Origin: an uncultured Lachnospiraceae bacterium
GTDB lineage: Bacteria; Bacillota; Clostridia; Lachnospirales; Lachnospiraceae
Direction: 5' to 3'
Assembly: GCA_934408585.1 (NCBI GenBank)
Contig: CAKRVA010000018.1
Location: forward strand, 1 to 30,383
DNA length: 30,383 nt
A program made the translations under genes and the position numbers. A model generated the notes under the pieces. It was not told the origin of the DNA. It did not search any database and worked only from the letters and a program-made list of their open reading frames with translations. Below are positions 1 to 6,889 of the stretch, piece by piece. Every line of letters begins with the position of its first letter. The first letter of the stretch is position 1.

Positions 1-31
1 AAATACTGACTTTTTGCCTCTCTAATACGGC

Positions 32-56
32 AAAATCCTCGGCTTTTTGCCGAGGA
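32..56 (-). terminator. Probable intrinsic terminator of the minus-strand acidic protein gene
   Basis: An 8-bp perfect stem (36-43 with 49-56) closes a 5-base loop. Read on the minus strand it is followed by four U residues (32-35). It lies about 60 bases past the stop codon of the gene at 114-581. A competing 7-bp stem (12-18 with 29-35) overlaps the U tract, so the exact stop point is uncertain. Confidence 0.5.
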
Positions 57-72
57 CTTTGTCTACAGTCTG

Positions 73-102
73 AGGAGTTGTGTCGATACACAACTCCTTT
101 TT
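73..102 (+). terminator. Intrinsic terminator, plus strand
   Basis: A perfect 11-bp stem (73-83 with 88-98) closes a 4-base loop and runs into a T tract (98-102). It would end a plus-strand transcript coming from left of the window, converging on the minus-strand gene at 114-581. The stem could also slow minus-strand transcription, but there it has no T tract. Confidence 0.7.
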
Positions 103-113
103 GGTGTTTCTTT

Positions 114-581
114 TTATTCTTCGGAAGCGGATTCTTCCGTAGCAGCTTCTTCTTTTTCCGGTTCGTCATTAAAAAATTCTTCTACATTATCTTCCGGTTT
201 CTTTTCTGCTTCTTCCTGTGGTTTTGCTTCCGTCTTTTCTTCTTTTTCTTCCGTAGCGGGAGCAGCAGAAGGTGTGGTGGATTTTAAAACCGTTTCCTTA
301 ACCTGCTGAACAGAGTCTGTGATAACTTCTTTTGCTTTGTTGAAAGCTTCTGCAGCAAAGGCTTCTGCCTTATCCAGATTTAATGATACATAGGAACGCT
401 CTTTGTTGGCAGAAGATAAATCCTCATCCAAGTCTTCGCTGAAGTCGTCAAAATCATCATCCTCGTCATCGCCGGATAAAACCGTGCTGCGTTCTTTATT
501 TTGTAAGTATTGATATGCGCCATAAACGGCAGCACCTGCAACAGCAGTAAAGAGTAAAAATTTACCAAATTTCTTAGCCAT
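114..581 (-). CDS. Membrane-anchored acidic protein of unknown function
   Basis: 155 residues. I do not recognise a characterised family. The N-terminus is basic (MAKKFGKF) and is followed by one hydrophobic segment at about residues 8-25, fitting a single membrane anchor with a short cytoplasmic or signal part. The rest is very polar: an Asp-rich stretch around residues 38-52, a possible amphipathic or coiled-coil part rich in Ala, Lys and Glu (about 65-100), and a Glu/Lys/Pro/Ala-rich low-complexity tail. The start at 581 is preferred because an AAAGGAG ribosome site lies about 8 bases upstream; an in-frame start 9 codons earlier has no such site. The gene is single, divergent from the TetR gene. 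Small anchored proteins of this look are common in Lachnospiraceae, and an envelope role is only a guess. Confidence 0.75.
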   Translation of the reverse strand: MAKKFGKFLLFTAVAGAAVYGAYQYLQNKERSTVLSGDDEDDDFDDFSEDLDEDLSSANKERSYVSLNLDKAEAFAAEAFNKAKEVITDSVQQVKETVLKSTTPSAAPATEEKEEKTEAKPQEEAEKKPEDNVEEFFNDEPEKEEAATEESASEE

Positions 582-687
582 AAATGTGCTCCTTTCAAAA
601 TTTGTCATATAGGTATATCTTAATACTATTTTGTTGAAATGAAAAGAAAATAATACAAAAAAAATTATAAAATTTTTGAGGGTGTAA

Positions 688-716
688 TTGAAAAAGGCGG
701 GAAAATATGTTATATT
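688..716 (+). promoter_or_regulatory. Sigma-A-type promoter of the TetR-family gene
   Basis: TTGAAA (688-693), 17-base spacer, TATATT (711-716), in a very AT-rich stretch. The start point would fall near 723. A small imperfect dyad, GACT-N5-AGTC (724-736), sits right there and could be an operator for the downstream regulator, but its half-sites are too short to be sure. Confidence 0.6.
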
Positions 717-756
717 TTTCTTCGACTAACAAAGTCAATGTGGAAGGATTCGGGGT

Positions 757-1359
757 ATGAATGAGAAATTTTTTGATTTAAAAAAAGAAAAGCAGGACAG
801 AATGATTAATGCTGCACTGAAGGTGTTTGCAAAAAACGGTTATGCACATGCAAGTACCGATGATATTGTACGGGAAGCAGGCATCAGCAAAGGGTTACTT
901 TTTCACTATTTTATCAGTAAATTGGGATTATATTCCTTTGTATATGATTACAGTGTCCGTTATATGGTATTGGAACTGACTACCGGAATTGATAAAACGG
1001 AGCAGGATTTTTTTGAACTTATCCGGCAAATCAAAGAAGCAGAATTGCAGGTGATGAAAACATATCCTTATATGGTTTTGTTTTTAAAAAGCAGCAATAT
1101 GGAAAATGTGAGTGAAGCTTTGCTGGAAACAGAGGACAAGCGTTCTATTCTGCCTGAGAAGTATACAGAAATTCTGGAACGTGCAGACCTAAGTAAATTA
1201 AGCAATGCGTCACAGGTTTCCCAAATCCGGCAAATGCTGGAATATACGGCGGAAGGTCTGATGCGCCAGCGGTTTTCGGAAGAAGCATTTCAGCCGGAGC
1301 TCTATCATCAGGAACTGATGCAGTATCTTCAGACGATGAAACAACTGATGAATTCTTAA
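757..1359 (+). CDS. TetR/AcrR family transcriptional regulator
   Basis: 200 residues, the usual size for the family. The N-terminal DNA-binding domain is clear: a first helix with DRMINAALKVFAKNGY, then the helix-turn-helix STDDIVREAGISKGLLFHYF at about residues 33-52. The C-terminal two thirds is helical and not conserved, as expected for a ligand-binding and dimer domain; the ligand cannot be read from sequence. A GGAAGGA ribosome site lies about 8 bases before the ATG. The next gene (DUF6062) starts 14 bases after the stop, so the two are probably co-transcribed. The target may be its own promoter and the genes downstream, possibly including the ABC exporter further along, but this is inference. 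Confidence 0.9.
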   Translation: MNEKFFDLKKEKQDRMINAALKVFAKNGYAHASTDDIVREAGISKGLLFHYFISKLGLYSFVYDYSVRYMVLELTTGIDKTEQDFFELIRQIKEAELQVMKTYPYMVLFLKSSNMENVSEALLETEDKRSILPEKYTEILERADLSKLSNASQVSQIRQMLEYTAEGLMRQRFSEEAFQPELYHQELMQYLQTMKQLMNS

Positions 1360-1373
1360 GCGAGGTGTAAGTG

Positions 1374-2135
1374 ATGAAGGAAACATTATATACAATTCCA
1401 TTGAACGATGCAGTAAATGCAAATGATGAATGTCCGTTTTGCTTTATCGAACGAGAGGTAGAACAGGATCTGTTGGATTTTGTGCTTGGTGCAGGATCTT
1501 CCTATATGGAAAGTGATGTGCGGGAAGCTACGGATAAAGCCGGATTTTGCCGGATGCATTTCAAAAAAATGTTTGATTATGGAAATACGCTTGGAAATGG
1601 TTGGATTTTAAAAACCCATTATGCACGGATGATAAAGGAAATGGGGAAGGCTTTTGAAGATTATACACCGGAAAAGAGCGGTTTTCTTGCAAAACGAAAG
1701 AAAACAGGGGAAGGGCAAAATTCCGTAACTGCCTGGATTCACGAAAAAGAGCAGTCCTGTTATATTTGCAATCATTTCAAGGAAACTTATGAGCGTTATC
1801 TGGACACATTTTTTATTATGTATAAGAAGGATGAGGAATTCCGGAATAAGATTATAGCAGGAAAAGGTTTCTGCTTATGCCATTTTGGAGATCTTTGTGA
1901 AGGCGCAGAAACGAGATTGAATGAGAAAGAAAAGGCAGAATTTTATACACAGATGTTTGCTTTGATGAAAAAGAATATGGATCGTCTGCAGGAGGATGTT
2001 TCCTGGCTGGTAGAGAAATTTGACTATCGGAATAAAGATGCGGACTGGAAGAATTCCAAAGATGCCATTCAGCGGGGAATGCAGAAACTCAAAGGTGGTT
2101 ATCCGGCAGATGCTGTTTATAAAATGAATAAGTAA
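1374..2135 (+). CDS. DUF6062 family protein with two Cys/His modules
   Basis: 253 residues from ATG 1374; a GTG one codon earlier is possible, but the GAGGTG ribosome site (1362-1367) fits the ATG better. The start (KETLYTIPLNDAV) and the paired cysteine motifs match what I know as DUF6062, a clostridial family without known function. Two similar modules are visible: CPFC (C20, C23) with CRMH (C59, H62), and CYIC near residue 130 with CLCHF near residue 165. The pattern Cys-x2-Cys ... Cys-x2-His occurs twice, which suggests two metal-binding (zinc or other) or redox sites. There is no signal peptide or membrane segment. It follows the TetR gene and precedes spoVAC. No function is claimed. Confidence 0.85.
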   Translation: MKETLYTIPLNDAVNANDECPFCFIEREVEQDLLDFVLGAGSSYMESDVREATDKAGFCRMHFKKMFDYGNTLGNGWILKTHYARMIKEMGKAFEDYTPEKSGFLAKRKKTGEGQNSVTAWIHEKEQSCYICNHFKETYERYLDTFFIMYKKDEEFRNKIIAGKGFCLCHFGDLCEGAETRLNEKEKAEFYTQMFALMKKNMDRLQEDVSWLVEKFDYRNKDADWKNSKDAIQRGMQKLKGGYPADAVYKMNK

Positions 2136-2147
2136 AAGAAAGGAAAT

Positions 2148-2176
2148 GTATATTTTTTTGAAAACCTCATATGCTA
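2148..2176 (+). promoter_or_regulatory. Candidate forespore (sigma-F/G-type) promoter of spoVAC
   Basis: GTATA (2148-2152), 17 bases, TATGCTA (2170-2176). Against the known sigma-G pattern GHATR-N17-CATNHTA the only mismatch is T for C at the first base of the -10. The -35 context AATGTATA is the same as in front of spoVAD. The start point would be near 2183, just before the ribosome site (2188-2195). Found by eye, so chance matches in AT-rich DNA remain possible. Confidence 0.55.
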
Positions 2177-2199
2177 AGAAAAAAGCAGAGAGGTGAATG

Positions 2200-2637
2200 A
2201 TGTCAGAAAATTACGAAGAATATGTAAAAAGTATTACTCCAACCCATAATCTTTGGTTGCAGATGGCAAAGGCATTTCTGGTCGGTGGAATAATTTGTGT
2301 CATCGGTCAGGCAGTTACTAATTTTGGAATTTCCATGTTACAGATGGAGGAACAGCAGGCAGGAAGCTTCTGCTCACTGATTCTGATTTTGTGCAGCGTT
2401 TTATTGACCGGTTTTCATGTATATCCGGAGATTGTGAAGTTTGGAGGAGCGGGTGCACTCGTGCCAATTACGGGATTTGCAAATTCGATTGCAGCACCTG
2501 CCATTGAATTTAAAAAAGAAGGCTGGGTCTTTGGCGTAGGCTGTAAAATATTTACAATAGCCGGACCGGTAATTTTGTATGGTATTTTTACCAGTTGGGT
2601 GTTAGGATTAGTGTATTGGGTTTGGACAGTATTTTGA
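2200..2637 (+). CDS. spoVAC: Stage V sporulation protein AC
   Basis: 145 residues, close to the Bacillus protein. SpoVAC is an inner-membrane part of the spore channel that takes up Ca-dipicolinate during sporulation and releases it in germination; Bacillus SpoVAC has been described as mechanosensitive. The N-terminus (YVKSITPTHNLWLQMAKAFLVGGIICVIGQ) is typical, with hydrophobic segments at about 20-42, 55-75, 80-100 and 115-140. The motif FGGAGALVPITGFANSI lies in the third segment. Two ATGs stand next to each other (2197, 2200); the GAGAGGTG site spaces better to the second. Here spoVAC is not followed by spoVAD but by an MBOAT gene only 17 bases on. Confidence 0.93.
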   Translation: MSENYEEYVKSITPTHNLWLQMAKAFLVGGIICVIGQAVTNFGISMLQMEEQQAGSFCSLILILCSVLLTGFHVYPEIVKFGGAGALVPITGFANSIAAPAIEFKKEGWVFGVGCKIFTIAGPVILYGIFTSWVLGLVYWVWTVF

Positions 2638-2654
2638 GAAAGAAGTGACATAAG

Positions 2655-4031
2655 ATGACCAGCTTTGCAAGTTTAGCATTTATATTTCGGTTTCTGCCGA
2701 TTTTTTTAGTGGTTTATTATTTGGTTCCATCGAAGCATAGAAACGTAGTGCTGCTTTTGGGCAGTATTATTTTCTATGCAGTAGGGGAGCCAATTTTTAT
2801 AGGAGTTCTTGTAGTACTTACCTTAATAAATTATGGTGTGGGAAGTGCCATCTGGAAACTGCGTTGTGGATATGAAATACGCGACTGGCAGAAAAAGGGA
2901 CGCAAAAGATATGTGACGTTTATTGTGATTCTGGATGTTTTGGTGCTGCTGGGATTTAAATCATTGGGGATGTTTGGTGTTTCTTCACTGCTTCCTCTTG
3001 GAATCAGCTTTTATATATTTAAGATGATTTCTTATCAGATAGATATCTATCGAAATCAGATTATGGAGAAACCAACGTTATGCGATACCGCGGTTTATTT
3101 TATGCTGTTTCCACAGATTGCACAGGGACCTATTATGCGATTTGAAGAGGGAAGATTTGATATTCCAAGATTATATTCCTTTGAAAATTTCGAAGATGGA
3201 TTTAAATATTTTATCCTTGGACTTTCCATGAAGGTTTTGCTGGCAGACCGGCTGGCAATTCTGTGGAATGATTTGCAGATGATTGGATTTCAGAGTATTT
3301 CTACACCGCTTGCCTGGATGGGGGCAGCCGGATACTCGTTGCAGCTTTATTTTGACTTCTGGGGATATTCCCTGATGGCATCCGGATTGATGATGATGCT
3401 TGGATTTGATTTTATTGAAAACTTTCACCATCCGTATGCCTCCAGAAGCACTTCTGATTTTTACCGAAGATGGCACATGACATTGGGAAGCTGGTTTCGT
3501 GATTATATTTATTTCCCGATGGGAGGAAGCCGTTGCAGCAAGATGAAGATGGTATGGAATCTTGCAGTAGTATGGATGCTTACGGGATTATGGCATGGGG
3601 AAAAAATCAACTTTTTATTGTGGGGTGGCGTTCTTGGACTGCTGATTATTTTGGAAAAGTGTTTTTACGGAAAATTTCTTGAGAAAGTTCCGGTTCTCGG
3701 CAATGTGTACATATTATTTTTGATTCCGCTGACCTGGGTGATATTTGCGATACCGGATTTTTCACAGCTTATGATTTATTTTGGAAGATTGTTTCCCATG
3801 CTAGGTGGGGAAGGAATTGCCGTAAATGCGACGGATTTTATAAAATATGCAGAGGATTATGGGATTTATTTTCTGGCAGGAATTCTCTTGTGTATTCCGG
3901 CGTTATCAACCTTTTATGAACGCCATAAAAAGAATCCGTTTTTTGTTTTTGCATTGGTGGTGCTGTTCTGGATAAGCATTTACTTTGTTACAAGTACGGC
4001 AGGAAATCCGTTTATGTACCTAAATTTCTAA
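2655..4031 (+). CDS. MBOAT family membrane O-acyltransferase (AlgI/DltB/PatA-like)
   Basis: 458 residues with about 10-12 membrane segments. MBOAT hallmarks are all present: PLGISFY (114-120), FPQIAQGPIMRF (152-163), the RRWHMTLGSWFRDYIYFPMGG block (271-291) and WMLTGLWHG with the expected catalytic His314. Proteins of this group pass acyl (often acetyl) groups across the membrane to a secreted partner that modifies alginate, peptidoglycan, teichoic acid or other glycans. The gene 15 bases downstream codes for a secreted SGNH hydrolase-fold protein, the usual partner. The substrate cannot be told from sequence; DltA/DltC, needed for D-alanylation, are not nearby, so acetylation of a glycan is more likely. 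The ribosome site before ATG 2655 is weak (AGAAAGAAG), which suggests coupling to spoVAC. Confidence 0.92.
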   Translation: MTSFASLAFIFRFLPIFLVVYYLVPSKHRNVVLLLGSIIFYAVGEPIFIGVLVVLTLINYGVGSAIWKLRCGYEIRDWQKKGRKRYVTFIVILDVLVLLGFKSLGMFGVSSLLPLGISFYIFKMISYQIDIYRNQIMEKPTLCDTAVYFMLFPQIAQGPIMRFEEGRFDIPRLYSFENFEDGFKYFILGLSMKVLLADRLAILWNDLQMIGFQSISTPLAWMGAAGYSLQLYFDFWGYSLMASGLMMMLGFDFIENFHHPYASRSTSDFYRRWHMTLGSWFRDYIYFPMGGSRCSKMKMVWNLAVVWMLTGLWHGEKINFLLWGGVLGLLIILEKCFYGKFLEKVPVLGNVYILFLIPLTWVIFAIPDFSQLMIYFGRLFPMLGGEGIAVNATDFIKYAEDYGIYFLAGILLCIPALSTFYERHKKNPFFVFALVVLFWISIYFVTSTAGNPFMYLNF

Positions 4032-4046
4032 AAAGAGGCGGTCTTT

Positions 4047-5120
4047 ATGAAAAAATTTTTGAAAGGATGCCCTGTTTTCCTTTTGGCAGCAAGTACTGGA
4101 ATTTTGCTGACGGTTCTGGGAGCAGGAGGCTTGAAAAATATATACGCATTACAGGATTATCATCCGGAAAAAGAGCCGTTGCTGGCACTTGTATTTAAAG
4201 GAATCAATGAAGATATTTATCCCTGGCAGATATTTGATGCGGAAACAAGACAGACAATGGCAGTAGCCAAAGATAAAATCCCGGTTCCGGAAGAAGAAAC
4301 CACCGTTGTGCCGGAAGAAACACCGACACCGGAACCCACGAAAGAGCCTGTTCCGACTCCAACACCGGTAGCAGCGGCAGCAATTCCTACGGCCAGGACG
4401 ACACCTATGCCGACAGCATCCCCTATTCCCAAATTTCCACAGGGGCGTCTGGAACCTCTTCGGGAAAGCACTTATGATGAATATGTTCATCATATCTCTG
4501 CGGATATTTATGGTGATATCGGGGTACAACGTGCGGCAGAATATGAATTTCATCCGGTTGACGAGGCGTATTTCGATGATGCGTTGTTTATCGGAGATTC
4601 CAGAACCGTAGGTTTACGGAATTATACGGACCTTTCCGAACATGCGGATTTTCTGTGTGAAACTTCGATGACGATATATAAAGTGCTGAGCACAAAATTT
4701 AAAGGTATGGGAACGGTGGAGGAAGTTCTGAATGCAAAGGACTATACCAAAATCTATCTGATGATAGGCATCAATGAGTTGGGAAGAGGAACTACCGAGG
4801 ATTTTATGGAAAAATATACCGAAGTAGTAGATACACTGCATGAACTGGCGCCTGATGCGAAAATTATTATTCAGGGTAATATGCATGTTTCCGGTGAGAA
4901 GAGCCAGACAGATGCTGTTTTTAATAACAATAATATTGATGCAAGAAACCATGCAATCGCAACATTAGCGGATAATGAAACCTTCTTTTATATTGATATG
5001 AATGAAGCCGTATGTGATGAAAACGGTGACTTAAATGCGGAATATACTCATGATAACATTCATTTGCTTGGAAAGTACAATGAATTGTGGAAGCAGTTTT
5101 TACTGCAGCATGGGGTATGA
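4047..5120 (+). CDS. Secreted or anchored SGNH/GDSL hydrolase-fold protein, likely acyltransferase partner
   Basis: 357 residues. An N-terminal signal or anchor (hydrophobic 8-28) is followed by a Pro/Thr-rich linker at about 82-130. The SGNH domain begins near 175: block I FIGDSRTVGL with nucleophile Ser185, block III MIGINELGRG with Asn243, and block V DNIHLLGKYN with Asp336 and His339. The active site therefore looks complete and extracellular. Placed directly behind an MBOAT gene, it most likely takes the acyl group exported by MBOAT and puts it on a cell-wall or surface glycan, as PatB, AlgX/AlgJ or OatA-type domains do; a deacetylase is the alternative. An AGAGGCGG site precedes the ATG. 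The next gene begins 20 bases downstream. Confidence 0.87.
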   Translation: MKKFLKGCPVFLLAASTGILLTVLGAGGLKNIYALQDYHPEKEPLLALVFKGINEDIYPWQIFDAETRQTMAVAKDKIPVPEEETTVVPEETPTPEPTKEPVPTPTPVAAAAIPTARTTPMPTASPIPKFPQGRLEPLRESTYDEYVHHISADIYGDIGVQRAAEYEFHPVDEAYFDDALFIGDSRTVGLRNYTDLSEHADFLCETSMTIYKVLSTKFKGMGTVEEVLNAKDYTKIYLMIGINELGRGTTEDFMEKYTEVVDTLHELAPDAKIIIQGNMHVSGEKSQTDAVFNNNNIDARNHAIATLADNETFFYIDMNEAVCDENGDLNAEYTHDNIHLLGKYNELWKQFLLQHGV

Positions 5121-5140
5121 CGGGAAGAAAGGGAGAAGCA

Positions 5141-6889
5141 ATGAGAGAAAAGAAGTTTCAGCCTGACCGGATGATATCCTACTTTAAGCAAGAGTGGCTG
5201 GTATTGCTGCTTGTTACGGTATCGGGATTGATTTATAACGTCGGTCTGCTGGCAGGCCCCTGGTTTGAGGGACAGATGACGGGATGTCTGATTGATATTC
5301 TGAATGGGAAAAAAGAGTTTGCAGATATGCTGTTGCTCGTTGTCTTTTATGTCATAGCAATTGCCGTTGTACAGATATCGCGGTATGCGAAACGCTTTTA
5401 TGTACGTCGGTTTGCAAACAATGTGAATCGTAGAATGAAACAGATTCTTTATGGAAGTCTTGTTCGTAAGAGCCGTGCCGAGCTACAGGAGGAGGGTGCC
5501 GGTAATGTAATGATAAAGGCAATTCTGGATGTTGATGACTGCGTAGAAGGAATGCGGAAGTTTACAACGGAAATCTTTGATACCGGTGTGGCACTGGCAG
5601 CTTATGCCGGCATGTTGTTGTTTTATGACTGGCGATTGGCGTTGCTGTGTATGCTTTTTCCACCTGTTTCATACTATCTTGCGGAAAAGATGAAACGATT
5701 GATTCAAAGAAACGGGGCAAAATATAAAGAACAGGCAGGAGCATTGAGTGCGGCAACGCTTGACCGTGCTTCCAACGCGGTTACGTATCGTGTATTTGGC
5801 TGCGAAAAAGAACGGCAGCAGGCATATGAGGAGAATCTGACTGCTTATGAGAAAGCAGCGGTAAAAGCGAATATCTGGAATGCAACACTTCCACCGGTTT
5901 ATCGCGTGATTGCCATGGCAGGAGTTGTATTTATTCTCTATTTTGGTGGCAGAAATGTGCTTGGAATTGGTTGGAAGATATTTGATGTGGCAGCATTTAC
6001 TACATTTTTGTCATGTTTTACAAAACTTTCAATGAAATCTTCAGGAGCAGCCAAATTATTTAACGCGGTACATAAGGCACAGGTTTCCTGGAAGAGAATT
6101 CGTCCTTTGTTAAGCATTTCCGCAGAGGAAAATTCGGATACCCCTGCACACAGAGGAAAATTGCAGGTAGAACATGTGCAATTTGCATATCCGGAAGGAA
6201 AGGTAATTCTGGAAGATTTGTCTTTTGAAGCGCAGCCAGGAGAGATGATTGGAATAACAGGACCGGTAGCCTGTGGAAAGTCCACATTAGGAAAAGTTTT
6301 TCTGTGTGAATATCCCTACCGCGGAACCATTCGCTTTGCAGGAAAAGAATTGCAGCAGATGGAGGAAAAAGAGCGGACTTCCTGTATTGGCTATCTTGGA
6401 CATGCTCCGGAGCTGATGAATGATACGATAGAGCAGAATGTCCTTATGGGTGATTCGGGAGATGCCAACGAATATTTGAAATGGGTATGCCTCGATGAAG
6501 AAGTGGCACAGATGAGTGATGGAATTCAGACGCAGGTAGGAAGCAGCGGAGTCCGTCTGTCCGGCGGACAGGCGCAACGCCTTGCATTGGCGCGTACGCT
6601 GTGCCATAAGCGTCCGGTTATGATATTGGACGACCCGTTTTCGGCACTTGACCGGAATACGGAAAGCGAAATATTTGCACATTTGAAAGAACAGGCAAAG
6701 GATGGTATTGTGTTGCTGATTTCCCATCGGTTGTACCTGTTTCCGCAGATGCAGCAGATTGTTTGGATGGAAGAGGGAAAAACAATTCTGGGTTCCCATG
6801 AAGAGCTTATGCAGAAGGTGCCGGAGTACCGACGTCTTTTTGAGGATCAGAAAGGGGGAATGACAGATGAAGCAGAAGAAAGTAAGTAG
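5141..6889 (+). CDS. ABC exporter half-transporter with degenerate ATP site (heterodimer partner 1)
   Basis: 582 residues: a membrane domain with about six helices (1-310) and a nucleotide-binding domain (340-575). Walker A GPVACGKST (374-382), signature LSGGQ (473-477), Walker B VMILDD (493-498) and the switch His529 are visible. The catalytic Glu after Walker B is Asp498, and the Q-loop Gln is apparently His421 (IGYLGHAPE). This is the pattern of the non-hydrolysing site in heterodimeric exporters such as BmrC or TM287. The start at 5141 is chosen because earlier in-frame codons lie inside the SGNH gene. The last 23 bases overlap the second half-transporter, which supplies the active Walker B. 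The substrate is unknown; lipid, drug or peptide are all possible. Confidence 0.92.
   Translation: MREKKFQPDRMISYFKQEWLVLLLVTVSGLIYNVGLLAGPWFEGQMTGCLIDILNGKKEFADMLLLVVFYVIAIAVVQISRYAKRFYVRRFANNVNRRMKQILYGSLVRKSRAELQEEGAGNVMIKAILDVDDCVEGMRKFTTEIFDTGVALAAYAGMLLFYDWRLALLCMLFPPVSYYLAEKMKRLIQRNGAKYKEQAGALSAATLDRASNAVTYRVFGCEKERQQAYEENLTAYEKAAVKANIWNATLPPVYRVIAMAGVVFILYFGGRNVLGIGWKIFDVAAFTTFLSCFTKLSMKSSGAAKLFNAVHKAQVSWKRIRPLLSISAEENSDTPAHRGKLQVEHVQFAYPEGKVILEDLSFEAQPGEMIGITGPVACGKSTLGKVFLCEYPYRGTIRFAGKELQQMEEKERTSCIGYLGHAPELMNDTIEQNVLMGDSGDANEYLKWVCLDEEVAQMSDGIQTQVGSSGVRLSGGQAQRLALARTLCHKRPVMILDDPFSALDRNTESEIFAHLKEQAKDGIVLLISHRLYLFPQMQQIVWMEEGKTILGSHEELMQKVPEYRRLFEDQKGGMTDEAEESK

Noticed and set aside
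78..287. Phe-rich 69-residue reading frame on the plus strand
   Set aside because: It is the complement of the Glu/Lys-rich tail of the minus-strand gene at 114-581; composition is an artefact and it starts inside a terminator.
724..736. Operator for the TetR-family protein
   Set aside because: Half-sites of four bases are too short to call with confidence; noted in the promoter entry.
4149..4553. Cys/Arg-rich and Gly/Val-rich reading frames on the minus strand
   Set aside because: They are the complement of the Pro/Thr-rich linker of the SGNH gene and have no ribosome sites.
5087..5140. Earlier start for the first ABC gene
   Set aside because: It lies inside the SGNH coding sequence; ATG 5141 follows a purine-rich site and gives the usual N-terminus.
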